Shown piece after piece: positions 10,501 through 17,618 of a DNA stretch of 47,164 bases. The translations under genes were made by a program, and so were the position numbers. The stretch covers positions 1-47,164 of IMG/VR virus record IMGVR_UViG_3300046096_000127. One strand, written 5' to 3'. Source of the DNA: a virus. The notes below the pieces were generated by a model. The model was not told the origin of the DNA. It saw only the letters and a list, made by a program, of their open reading frames with translations, and did no database searches. Position 1 is the first letter of the stretch, and each line of letters opens with the position of its first letter.

Positions 10501-10550
10501 CAGCTATTGACGTACTAGGCCGTCTATCATGGTCTGAGGCTCAGGCTTAA
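7545..10550 (+). CDS. large virion structural protein, probable baseplate or tail-fibre base (1001 aa)
   Basis: The largest single-chain structural protein here without collagen or glycine repeats. The N-terminal 150 residues (KIILDTAYTFTPSTRTIVIP, VIYNFSDIALKATSY, TDFEYGMQVSKWENL) resemble, from memory, virion proteins of marine T4-like phages. Three internal copies of an HGLSxGxxITVxxTxxxxxNGxFxVxxVxSxxxFxY unit (near residues 175, 265 and 390) look like small beta domains. The second half contains further beta repeats and an alpha-poor C-terminus. A conserved core protein among variable adhesins would fit a hub on which fibres dock (inference). Ribosome binding site AGGAG; the ATG follows the stop directly. 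Confidence 0.65.
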   Translation: MARKIILDTAYTFTPSTRTIVIPKFIARERLLLITNVTTNQVIYNFSDIALKATSYTSSTANMVESTTIVLNYNTTAMSSTDKLQITVDEFAESFTPADTQLDPTNKLRVSQPQALIDTDFEYGMQVSKWENLAMTNNRPFAYAYPVFIPNISGIAFPQNGRTVTVTTSANHGLSAGQAITVQDTYLNIANGNFIIETVPSSTTFTFTARAINTSSTITAIFDANKTAIYQGSIYSGAQIGGAPNIMTYSGTAITVATTVAHGLSIGNEIAVTGTTASTNAPNGSFIVASVLSAVSFVYYAAAAPTGTLGYGSAAIYARPQAQFLHRPFDGGVIFTSNGTSNNEQAIRQTRRYFRYQSGKGIQISSGTILKPALQLDALTSSGTTVTVQTKEQHNIQPGTSVTISGANESAYNGTFVVTNVTGFNTFQYTALSTPSATPASGQFYASVTSWYGATNRLGTFDNQNGLFFEYDGQALYAVRRSSTYQVAGRVSVVNGSTTVSQTDASYATTFNKQLAVGDFIVIRGQSYRVQDIASDTSLTITPAYRGATTTHVTMSKTVETRIPQSQWNIDKMDGTGPSGYSIDLSKMQMFYIDYTWYGAGYVRWGLRGPNGNVVYVHRMPNNNINNEAYMRSGNLPARYESNTFSKITQITSSIGATDTSINVRSTSGFSPTGTIVIRSATAFEYVNYTGVTTTSFTGLTRAQAGATTNVTIAAGSNLGTVSASTGIQVGQRVVHTNFPDNTFVSAISGTTITFSNAAVVANPTSVIFAPMAGAAQAFTFSATAPIAVEQAYPTYAPSISHWGTSVIMDGRYDDDKSLLFTFGQTTFTNITAGASKALFSIRVSPSVDNGTPAAFGARELVNRMQLILRALDVTTKTTGATFLVTAVLNGTPSSATAWTNAVKNATGVANSSLAQLADYAGGTTTVSNGEVTGGFFVSGTTSVDLDKVRDLGNSILGGGGANSNTNIYPDGPDVLTISVTNLGASAIDVLGRLSWSEAQA

Positions 10551-10562
10551 AAGGAGTCCCTA

Positions 10563-11090
10563 ATGGGTCTGAACAAGCTTAACCATAACTTTGACGAGCC
10601 TGTAGCTTTTTCTTCAGAGGCTGTTGGATCACTAGTTGCTGGGTCTATTACTGCTGCTAATGGTGTAATTGGTAATCTAGCAACTACGCTTGCTAATCCT
10701 GTTTTTAGCGGTCAGGCTCTAGAAAACTTTTATGTTAATGAGTCTGGATTTGCAGGTTATGATTTCTACGCAGTCTCTAATGGTGCTATCCAATACCTAG
10801 CAAATACGGCTACAGCTAATGGCTCATTGAGAGTTACCGCCAGTCCAACTCAGTCATTAAATGCTTTTATGGCTGTAGGTCAGGTTATGACAATTACCCT
10901 CATGGTTCCTAATGCTGGTACTGCTTATTACCCAACCTCGTACCTAATTGATGGCGTGGCTTACGTACCTAAGTGGACATCTACTCCTACCGGTGGAAAT
11001 GCTAACGCTCTCGATGTGTACACGCTATCTATTTTTAAAGTTGGCGTAAACGCTTATAACGTTATTGGCTCTCAAACAAAGTACGCATAA
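10563..11090 (+). CDS. fibre protein with FAGYxF C-terminal module (175 aa)
   Basis: Residues about 60-175 (FAGYDFYAVSNGAIQYLANT ... YYPTSYLIDGVAYVPKW ... GGNANALDVYTLSIFKVG) are homologous to the C-terminal domains of the products of 15625-16197 and 19874-23770. The N-terminal 55 residues are unique (MGLNKLNHNFDEPVAFSS). A strong AAGGAG site lies 6 bases before the ATG. It is followed with a TAATG overlap by a Gly-rich LamG adhesin, as the sister copies are followed by Gly-rich adhesins, suggesting a conserved partner pair. Confidence 0.7.
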   Translation: MGLNKLNHNFDEPVAFSSEAVGSLVAGSITAANGVIGNLATTLANPVFSGQALENFYVNESGFAGYDFYAVSNGAIQYLANTATANGSLRVTASPTQSLNAFMAVGQVMTITLMVPNAGTAYYPTSYLIDGVAYVPKWTSTPTGGNANALDVYTLSIFKVGVNAYNVIGSQTKYA

Positions 11091-12646
11091 TGCCTGTATT
11101 ACAGACATTTAGTAACTCTGCAGCTAGAGCTTTTAAAGGTAGTGGCGGTGCTTCCGGACCTACAGTAACTGGCGGAACTGCAGTTGTTAGCGGAGCTTAC
11201 ACAATCCGAACATTTACAGCTAGCGACACTTTATCTATAACTGGCGGTAGTATCACTGCAGACATTCTCGTGATTGCTGGTGGTGGAGGTGGCGGTAATG
11301 GTGGTGCCAACTATTGCGGTGGTGGAGGTGCTGGTGGTCTTCTTCAACCAACCTCAGTAGTCCTAACTGGAATCTTACCTATTGTAATCGGCGGTGGTGG
11401 CGGCCTAAACTCACAGGGTAGCAACACTACCTTTAGCACCTATACAGCTGTAGGTGGCGGAACTGGTGCAAACTCATACTATGCAACTGGTGGTGCGGGA
11501 GGATCTGGTGGTGGTGGTGGCCCTACAAATGGTGCCGGTGGTGCTAGAACTGTAGACCAAGGAAATATTGGCGGTGTAGCATCTTCTGCTAACGCTGGTG
11601 GCTCTGACTCTGGTGCAGGTGGTGGTGGTGGCGCTGGCGGTGCTGGCTATGACCGTCAAAGTCCAGGTGGATTCCGTAACTCTCCCGGTGGTGCCGGTGA
11701 AGGTTTGCAGCTTTCTATCTCAGGTACTGCTACTTGGTATGCGGCTGGTGGTGTAGGTGCAGGGTTCTACTACGGCGATCGCGGCAATGGTATCGGCGGT
11801 GGAACTTCTGGATACAACTATCCTCAGTTTCAAAACATTCAGATTGATCCAACTGGATCTGCAAATACTGGCTCAGGTGGTGGTGGAAAAGGTTGGGCAC
11901 AGGGCGGTGGTTCAGGAGGGTCTGGTGTAGTAATTATTAAATACTTAACACCTAGCGCTGGTGGGTCAGCTCCAGCTGTACTATCCCCTATCTCTAGCGG
12001 ACTTATTCTAAATCTTGATGCCGCTAAATCTACCTCTTACTCGGGCTCTGGAACAACTTGGTCAGATCTCAGCGGGAATAACTATCACGGAACTCTTCTA
12101 AATGGCCCGACATACAGTGCTGCTAATGGTGGGAGCATTGTCTTTGATGGAGTTGATGACTACGTATCAGGCACACTCCCTACAACTGCAATCTCTAATG
12201 TAACACTTCAAGGATGGGTAAATGTCCAAGCTGGACGTAAGGGGCCATTTTTCCGCCTAGGAAGTAATGGAGTCGGCTACTCGGTAGGGCAGGGAACAAC
12301 TTATTACTCAAATACCGGCACTGAGGCCATTATGCTTTTCTCAGGTATTCGCTGGATTAGTACAGGCGTTCAGTGGAACACTGGTTGGCAGATGGTTACC
12401 ATGATTCTTGATGGATCTGGCGTCCCGAGCGTATATAAGAACACTACTTTTATTGGTAGCTACGGTGGTTCAAATGCTGGAGCCCCGTCGGGATCTTACG
12501 TACTTGGTCGTGTAATCGGCGATGAGCCAGGTGGTGGTGGCCCATGGGCTGGAAACCTAGCCAACTTCTGGGTATATAACCGAATACTGACTACGGGGGA
12601 AATCTCTCAGAACTTCGAGACCTTCCGATCTCGCTTTGGTGTATAG
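11090..12646 (+). CDS. Gly-rich adhesin with C-terminal LamG-like domain (518 aa)
   Basis: Residues about 20-285 are a Gly-rich domain (VTGGTAVVSGAYTIRTFTAS to GSGVVIIKYLTPSAGG). The C-terminal 230 residues are a LamG-like jelly roll: LILNLDAAKSTSYSGSGTTW, DLSGNNYHGTLLNGPTY, GSIVFDGVDDYV, VTLQGWVNVQAG and a final NFWVYNRILTTGEISQNF, the classical order for carbohydrate-binding LamG_3 domains. It closes cassette 1. The LamG part differs strongly from the one at 4083-5708, so the two adhesins probably see different ligands (inference). Confidence 0.8.
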   Translation: MPVLQTFSNSAARAFKGSGGASGPTVTGGTAVVSGAYTIRTFTASDTLSITGGSITADILVIAGGGGGGNGGANYCGGGGAGGLLQPTSVVLTGILPIVIGGGGGLNSQGSNTTFSTYTAVGGGTGANSYYATGGAGGSGGGGGPTNGAGGARTVDQGNIGGVASSANAGGSDSGAGGGGGAGGAGYDRQSPGGFRNSPGGAGEGLQLSISGTATWYAAGGVGAGFYYGDRGNGIGGGTSGYNYPQFQNIQIDPTGSANTGSGGGGKGWAQGGGSGGSGVVIIKYLTPSAGGSAPAVLSPISSGLILNLDAAKSTSYSGSGTTWSDLSGNNYHGTLLNGPTYSAANGGSIVFDGVDDYVSGTLPTTAISNVTLQGWVNVQAGRKGPFFRLGSNGVGYSVGQGTTYYSNTGTEAIMLFSGIRWISTGVQWNTGWQMVTMILDGSGVPSVYKNTTFIGSYGGSNAGAPSGSYVLGRVIGDEPGGGGPWAGNLANFWVYNRILTTGEISQNFETFRSRFGV

Positions 12647-12669
12647 AATCAACCCAACTACTTGATTTA

Positions 12670-12724
12670 CATGATAAAATAGAGTAGCCCTTCTACCTAG
12701 GATATCAATGGCAATCAATTTTCC
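12670..12724 (+). repeat. 55-bp exact direct repeat, copy 2
   Basis: Identical to 32-86. It places the same promoter, leader and first codons in front of the gene at 12708. Recombination between the copies would remove the whole of cassette 1 downstream of the first start codon and fuse its promoter to cassette 2. Confidence 0.95.
12672..12680 (+). promoter_or_regulatory. promoter-like extended -10, fibre cassette 2
   Basis: TG at 12672-12673 and TAAAAT at 12675-12680, within the 55-bp repeat. It lies 24-34 bases after the stop of the previous gene and 28 bases before the ATG at 12708, a spacing that leaves room for a leader with its own ribosome binding site (AGGAT). Confidence 0.6.
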
Positions 12725-13154
12725 AGCTAGCCCAACTGTCGGTCAAACCGTAGTTGCGAATGGTATTACCTGGACTTGGTCTGGTGCCACTTGGAAGTCT
12801 AAGGGTGCTATTATTGAAGGTCCAACTGGGCCTACAGGTCCGACTTCTACAGCTCCAGGGCCTACCGGAGCAACTGGTGCAAAAGGCAAGTTTACAACTA
12901 GCGATACTGCCCCTGTCTCACCTAGTACAGGCGATGCTTGGTTTGATAGCATCCGTGGATTTACATATGTTTACTACACTGATGGTGATAGCTCTCAGTG
13001 GGTTCAGGTTGGTAGTGCAAACATGGGACCTACCGGAGTAACTGGAGCGACAGGCGCTAACGGGACCAACGGTATTAACGGCGCAACAGGGCCAACTGGC
13101 CCCCTAGCAGCGACAGGCAAAATCATTGCTATGTCAATTATTTTCGGAGGTTAA
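12708..13154 (+). CDS. short collagen-like fibre protein (148 aa)
   Basis: N-terminal MAINFPASPTVGQTVVANGITWTWSG module, then [20 protein letters not shown], one FTTSDTAPVSPSTGDAWF...WVQVGSANMG module, and a second short collagen run ending in a tail with AMSIIFGG. Its first codons are identical in DNA to those of the gene at 70. The shaft is short, so it may be an adaptor or primer for the neighbouring lectin-like proteins rather than a long fibre. Confidence 0.75.
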   Translation: MAINFPASPTVGQTVVANGITWTWSGATWKSKGAIIEGPTGPTGPTSTAPGPTGATGAKGKFTTSDTAPVSPSTGDAWFDSIRGFTYVYYTDGDSSQWVQVGSANMGPTGVTGATGANGTNGINGATGPTGPLAATGKIIAMSIIFGG

Positions 13155-13157
13155 GCA

Positions 13158-13517
13158 ATGGCTAATCCAAACATCGTAAACGTAACTAGTATTCTAGGCA
13201 AAACTGCAGTTCAGCTGCCGACTACTACTCCAGCCGATATTGTCACTAACTCAGCCGCGTCGTCGACAATAGTTAAGATAAACGATCTAATAATTGCAAA
13301 TGTAAATGGAACCGCCGCCGCAACAATAACAGCTTCTATTTTCCGATCTACTGTAGAATACAAAATTGCTCACGTAATCTCAGTTCCGGCAGGCGCTACC
13401 TTAGTTGTACTAGACAAGACATCTTCTATCTATCTAGAAGAGGGTGACTCTCTTCGCCTAACCGCTTCAGTAAACTCATATCTAAGTGCGGTTTGCTCGT
13501 ACGAGATCCTTGCATAA
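13158..13517 (+). CDS. small beta-rich fibre-associated protein (119 aa)
   Basis: It resembles the product of 3754-4083 in length, composition and position. Features include VNVTSILGKTAVQLPTTT, a central IIANVNGTAAATITASIFR strand pair, VPAGATLVVLDKTSSIYLEEGD and a closing LSAVCSYEILA. GGAGG lies upstream of the ATG. Its stop overlaps the start of the fibrinogen-like gene as TAATG, so the two products are likely made in step and may bind each other. Confidence 0.65.
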   Translation: MANPNIVNVTSILGKTAVQLPTTTPADIVTNSAASSTIVKINDLIIANVNGTAAATITASIFRSTVEYKIAHVISVPAGATLVVLDKTSSIYLEEGDSLRLTASVNSYLSAVCSYEILA

Positions 13518-14545
13518 TGCCTAAGGGGCATAGAGCAAACGGGGGCTATATAGGAGCCTCTGGCACTGGATCTACTGGCGGAGTTTTTTCTGCGAGGACT
13601 CAGCAGATGTTAACTTCATCGAATTCATGGCTACCTTTAGGCTCAGCCGCTAACCCAGCAGCTAGTGCTGCTGCTTTAGTCGCTGCTGGCAATACCACTA
13701 GTGGCCTATACTACATCAATCTGCCTACAGTAGGGCCTACTCAAGTTTATTGCGATCTGACTACTCAAGGCGGTGGCTGGATGCTCGCAATGCGCCTAGA
13801 CTCTAATCTTGGTACAGGCACTACTCGTCACTACTTTGACCCTACTTGGTGGGAAAATGCAGCTAGCTATTCAGCAGCCCCGTCTAATGCCAGAACTACG
13901 GGTGAAGTAAAAACAGCAGTATATGGGTATTACCCTCATACCGAGATTATGCTTGAGTACGGGTATGGTGCTTCCACATTTGCTAGTACTGCTATTGCTA
14001 GATACACCCAGCCCTCAGCGGGAAATTCTCCAAGTCAAATTGGAACTACTCTGGCAGCTAAGCAGAACTCGACCTCGGCTTACCATGAAAATGGAGGTAG
14101 AACTTGGAATGGCTACACTACTAGCGCATATCGTTGGACTAAAGCTGCTTCTACAGACAATACATTTTTTCCTAATGCTTACCTACATTTAAATGTAGGA
14201 TCACACGTAGATTCTGGCGCAAGCAATGACGTATTCCGGTTCTGGTATAACTCGATTCCAGATACGACAACCGGTGCAGATACTTGTAATCAGATTGGCG
14301 GATGGGGTATGTCTGGAGACTACGCGTTTTCCGGCGTTCCTGTTGGTCAAAGTTTTGCATGGGACGGTGGAAATGCTTCAGCAACTATCTCCCCTCCAAC
14401 AACTTCTACTAGCGGGTTCAGCTGTCAATGGAACTCTCAGCGTGCTGCAGCAGGCACTAGCGGTAAAAACTTCCTAGGAAATACGGCGACTCAGGTGTCT
14501 GGAAATTACTATACCAACGGCGTTGGTTTGATTTGGGTGAGGTAA
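13517..14545 (+). CDS. fibrinogen-like (FReD-type) adhesin (342 aa)
   Basis: The diagnostic stretch is near residues 62-95: SGLYYINLPTVGPTQVYCDL followed by TTQGGGWMLAMRLD, matching the fibrinogen C-terminal family pattern (SGxYxI...VYCDMxTxGGGWTV). The C-terminal part (GWGMSGDYAF ... GVGLIWVR) fits bacterial members of that family. These domains bind acetylated sugars in lectins, so a role in receptor recognition is likely (inference). I chose the ATG at 13517, which overlaps the preceding TAA as TAATG; the further ATG at 13493 lies inside the previous gene. An alanine-rich linker (residues 43-60) separates the Gly/Ser-rich N-terminus from the domain. Confidence 0.7.
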   Translation: MPKGHRANGGYIGASGTGSTGGVFSARTQQMLTSSNSWLPLGSAANPAASAAALVAAGNTTSGLYYINLPTVGPTQVYCDLTTQGGGWMLAMRLDSNLGTGTTRHYFDPTWWENAASYSAAPSNARTTGEVKTAVYGYYPHTEIMLEYGYGASTFASTAIARYTQPSAGNSPSQIGTTLAAKQNSTSAYHENGGRTWNGYTTSAYRWTKAASTDNTFFPNAYLHLNVGSHVDSGASNDVFRFWYNSIPDTTTGADTCNQIGGWGMSGDYAFSGVPVGQSFAWDGGNASATISPPTTSTSGFSCQWNSQRAAAGTSGKNFLGNTATQVSGNYYTNGVGLIWVR

Positions 14546-14547
14546 AA

Positions 14548-15348
14548 ATGCCTAATGGAGGGGTTCTAGGCCCGGCTAACAACTCTACAAGCTCGTCTTC
14601 TAGTGGGATTTGGCGTGTAGAAGAGCAGTACGCAGCTATAAAAGCTAACTCTTGGGCCAGCTTGACGCTACCCGTACGCACTAATCTACTATCTTGGTAT
14701 GACGTTGCAGATCCGTCCTCTGTCACAGTTTCGGGGGGTAAAGTATCTAGTCTTCTAGACAAAAGCGGCAATGGTAGACATGCCGCTCAAGGCATATCAG
14801 GACAGCAACCTTTATATACCACTAACGCACAGAACGGGCTGCCGGCTATGGAATTCACGGCTGCAAACTCTACGTTCCTGAGCATAGCTAACCCAGTCAC
14901 CCACAGCAGCAAAAACACTCATATTTTTGCTGTAGTTAAGAGTAAAAATGTTTTAGCAAACGAGACTACTGGTTTTTATGGGTCTCAGGGGGTTACCAAT
15001 GCTCTAGCATACTGCTTGCCAGGGCAGACAGCAGCAAGGCAGACACTTTTACATTCAGGGGTTGCATGGATGGGGGGATCTTCCGTAGCTACCTTCAATA
15101 CATCAAATTTTTATAGTATTAATGCTTCTTGGAATGGATCGACAATAGCTTATAGGCAATCAAGAACTGATGATGGTACCGCATCTTACTCGGGTACACC
15201 AGCCAACCCTAGTAACTCTATAGGCTGTCAAGAAGTGACTTCATACTCTGGAACGTATGTAGCAGAGCTCATCATCTACAGCGCTCCGCTATCTACAACA
15301 GATAGAAACTTAGTAGAAAACTATTTGTTCAATAAATGGGGAGTCTAA
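14548..15348 (+). CDS. LamG-like lectin adhesin (266 aa)
   Basis: After a serine-rich N-terminus (ANNSTSSSSSGIW) the protein shows a LamG/concanavalin pattern: LLSWYDVADPSSVTVSGGKV, LLDKSGNGRHAAQGISGQQP, GLPAMEFTAANSTFLSI, HIFAVVKSKN and a final ELIIYSAPLSTTDRNLVENY followed by LFNKWGV. This closing motif is typical of LamG-type domains in aquatic bacterial and phage proteins. The ATG at 14548 has GAGGT 5 bases upstream and is preferred over a TTG at 14533. It ends cassette 2, giving a fibrinogen-like and a LamG-like adhesin side by side. Confidence 0.75.
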   Translation: MPNGGVLGPANNSTSSSSSGIWRVEEQYAAIKANSWASLTLPVRTNLLSWYDVADPSSVTVSGGKVSSLLDKSGNGRHAAQGISGQQPLYTTNAQNGLPAMEFTAANSTFLSIANPVTHSSKNTHIFAVVKSKNVLANETTGFYGSQGVTNALAYCLPGQTAARQTLLHSGVAWMGGSSVATFNTSNFYSINASWNGSTIAYRQSRTDDGTASYSGTPANPSNSIGCQEVTSYSGTYVAELIIYSAPLSTTDRNLVENYLFNKWGV

Positions 15349-15376
15349 CTAGACCGTCACAGCAATCTAAATAAGG

Positions 15377-15391
15377 TAAAATTTATATATG
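15377..15391 (+). promoter_or_regulatory. promoter-like -10 placed for leaderless transcription, cassette 3
   Basis: TAAAAT at 15377-15382 is preceded by AAGG and followed by TTATAT and the ATG at 15389. A start point seven bases after the -10 falls on the A of the ATG, so the mRNA would begin at the start codon. No ribosome binding site lies at normal distance: the only AGG is within the promoter, 13-15 bases from the ATG. Confidence 0.5.
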
Positions 15392-15625
15392 GCCATTAAT
15401 TTCCCAAACTCCCCAACAAACGGGCAGACTTTTGTAGCTGGATCAGCTACCTATTCGTGGAACTCTAGCGCCTCAACCTGGGACCTAGTTACTGCCGTTG
15501 CAATTGGACCAACTGGCCCAGCTGGTACCGCAGGTGCACCGTATGGTAACCTTGATGGAGGGTCCGCAACTAGTAACTATAGCGGTCTTACAGCCATATC
15601 TGGCGGAAATGCGAGCGGAAACTAA
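15389..15625 (+). CDS. minimal MAINFP-module protein (78 aa)
   Basis: Nearly all of this protein is the N-terminal module (MAINFPNSPTNGQTFVAGSA, YSWNSSASTW) with a vestigial collagen run (GPTGPAGTAG) and a short GGSATSNYSGLTAISGG tail. The tail motif (GGxxxSxY) is common in phage fibre proteins. It may act as a free adaptor: a module with no adhesin of its own, coupled by TAATG to the next gene, which lacks the module. Confidence 0.7.
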   Translation: MAINFPNSPTNGQTFVAGSATYSWNSSASTWDLVTAVAIGPTGPAGTAGAPYGNLDGGSATSNYSGLTAISGGNASGN

Positions 15626-16197
15626 TGGCAGTTCAAATACAATGGCGTCGCGATACAGCGGCTAACTGGACCGCAGCTAACCCAGTCCTCGCGGCTGGTG
15701 AAGCAGCCTACGAGACTGATACAAACAAGTTCAAGCTTGGCAATGGCTCTACCGCTTGGAACTCCCTTGCTTACGGCGGTCTTTCTGGTGTAATGAATAA
15801 CCCAGTTATCACAGGCGCAGGTCAGGAAACTATTGTTGTTTCTGGGACTGGTTTTGCTGGCTATACTTTTGATGTTATCTCCGGCGCGGTTCAGTACATT
15901 ACAGCAAACGCAACTGCTAATGGTGCCCTAGCTATCCGTGGCAATTCAACTACTACCCTAAACTCTTTCATGGCCACTAACACCGCTATATCCATCATCT
16001 TGGACATTACTAACGGTTCGAGTGCTTATTACCCAACTAGCTTCACTATTGACGGCACTTCTGTAACCCCTAAATGGAATGGCGGCACTGCTCCTACTGG
16101 TGGAAATGCATCATCTATTGACCGCTATGCATTCACTATTGTAAAGACGGCTTCAGCAACTTACACCGTATACGCAACTCAAGTCAAATTCGCCTAG
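15625..16197 (+). CDS. fibre protein with Mtd_N-like N-terminus and FAGYTF C-terminal module (190 aa)
   Basis: Residues 1-52 (QIQWRRDTAANWTAANPVLA, GEAAYETDTNKFKLGNGSTA) match the phage fibre N-terminal family known from major tropism determinant and hyaluronidase-type fibres: RRGTxxxWxxxNPVLAxGExGYExDTxxxKxGxGxTxWxxL. Residues about 75-190 are the [20 protein letters not shown] module shared with 10563-11090 and the C-terminus of 19874-23770. The start is set by TAATG overlap. No reverse transcriptase or template repeat is visible nearby. Confidence 0.8.
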   Translation: MAVQIQWRRDTAANWTAANPVLAAGEAAYETDTNKFKLGNGSTAWNSLAYGGLSGVMNNPVITGAGQETIVVSGTGFAGYTFDVISGAVQYITANATANGALAIRGNSTTTLNSFMATNTAISIILDITNGSSAYYPTSFTIDGTSVTPKWNGGTAPTGGNASSIDRYAFTIVKTASATYTVYATQVKFA

Positions 16198-16206
16198 GAG
16201 TAACAC

Positions 16207-17616
16207 ATGCCATTTTTGGGCGTCGCAGGTATTGGCGGACTTTTAGCATTTTTAAAAGCTGGATCTAAGCCATCAGCTATTACAGGTGGAATTCTTTCCG
16301 AGGACTCTACTTACTTTTACCGGACTTTTAAGGGTAGCTCTACACTTACAGTAACTGGCGGAGTTTTAAATGCCGATGTACTCGTCATTGCTGGTGGAGG
16401 CGCTGGTAGCCAAGACCGTGGTGGCGCGGGTGGTGCTGGTGGTTTTGTACCACTGCCAAGCCAAAGTCTAACTCCAACTTCTTATACAGTCACTGTTGGT
16501 GCGGGTGGTAGTCCTGTCAATCCAGGGCGAGGGGGTAGCGGTACCCAATCTAGATTTGGAAATTCAACTATTGCTGTCGGTGGAGGCGGTGGTGGAGCGG
16601 GGACTAGCGATGCTAACGGATTAGATGGCGGCTCTGGTGGTGGTGGTGGAAACAACCCAGCTGCCCCTACAGGTGCTGGCGGAACCCCAACAGCTGGACA
16701 AGGTTTTGCTGGTGGTACTGGTACATACTCTGCCCCTAATTATGGCGCGGGTGGTGGTGGAGGTGCTGGAGGCGTAGGTGGTAACGGTACTAGTACTAGC
16801 TCTGGAAATGGTGGGATAGGATTAAACACCTACGCAGCCTGGGCAACTGCGACTGGTACTGGCGTATCTGGCTACTATGCTGGCGGTGGAGGTGCAGGTA
16901 GCTACCTTGGAGGTATTAACGGCTCTGGAGGCGCAGGCGGTGGAGGTGCAGGAGTTAGAAATGGTGCCTCAAATGCTGGAGTTGCTAACACTGGCGGCGG
17001 TGGAGGTTCTAACGGAGAAGGCGGTGTAAGTGCAGGTGGTGCTGGCGGTTCGGGTGTAGTTATCGTTAGGTACTTAAAAACTGCAGTTCTACCTTCTACT
17101 AGTGCTTATGAACTTATCGGAACTATTAACGTAACCACTGCACAGGCTGCAGCAGTATTCTCAGGAATCCCGTCTAGCCAATACGCACACTTGCAAATAA
17201 GAATGGCAGCTAGGGCAGATGGTGGTGCAGCTACTCAAGATTTTTGGATGCAATTTAACGGCGATTCTGGCTCAAACTATACATATCATCAGCTGTACTC
17301 TTACAACAGTGCAGTAGGTACCGGAAATGGTACTTCACAAACCAGAACCTACATAGGAAGTTTTGCAGGTGCTGGTGCCACGGCTGGTGCATATGGTGCA
17401 AGCATTATCGATATACTCAATGCTTTTAGTTCTACTAATAATAAGGTCACTAGGCTTATTAATGGAGTAGTAGGAACTAGTGCTAGTACTGGAATTGCTA
17501 ATCATATTTCTGGAGCTTGGTTAAGCACAGCTCCAATTACTTCGATATCTGTCTTCTCAGCTATTGGTAATTTAGCTGTTGGAACTCGCGTTTCTTTGTA
17601 TGGTATGAGAGGATAG
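16207..17616 (+). CDS. Gly-rich adhesin fused to a 160-residue beta domain (469 aa)
   Basis: The Gly-rich domain runs from ITGGILSEDSTYFYRTFKGS to GSGVVIVRYLKTAV (residues about 25-295). The C-terminal 170 residues (YELIGTINVTTAQAAAVFSG, YAHLQIRMAARAD, FWMQFNGDSGSNY, SISVFSAIGNLAVGTRVSLY) are homologous to the whole product of 17619-18101 and to the N-terminal part of 18098-19435. A strong AGGAG precedes the ATG. The triple occurrence in adjacent genes indicates local duplication followed by fusion to different partners. Confidence 0.75.
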   Translation: MPFLGVAGIGGLLAFLKAGSKPSAITGGILSEDSTYFYRTFKGSSTLTVTGGVLNADVLVIAGGGAGSQDRGGAGGAGGFVPLPSQSLTPTSYTVTVGAGGSPVNPGRGGSGTQSRFGNSTIAVGGGGGGAGTSDANGLDGGSGGGGGNNPAAPTGAGGTPTAGQGFAGGTGTYSAPNYGAGGGGGAGGVGGNGTSTSSGNGGIGLNTYAAWATATGTGVSGYYAGGGGAGSYLGGINGSGGAGGGGAGVRNGASNAGVANTGGGGGSNGEGGVSAGGAGGSGVVIVRYLKTAVLPSTSAYELIGTINVTTAQAAAVFSGIPSSQYAHLQIRMAARADGGAATQDFWMQFNGDSGSNYTYHQLYSYNSAVGTGNGTSQTRTYIGSFAGAGATAGAYGASIIDILNAFSSTNNKVTRLINGVVGTSASTGIANHISGAWLSTAPITSISVFSAIGNLAVGTRVSLYGMRG

Positions 17617-17618
17617 CT

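Noticed and set aside
13493-13516. Earlier ATG for the fibrinogen-like gene
   Set aside because: It lies inside the preceding gene and lacks a binding site; the TAATG overlap at 13517 matches the habit of this genome.
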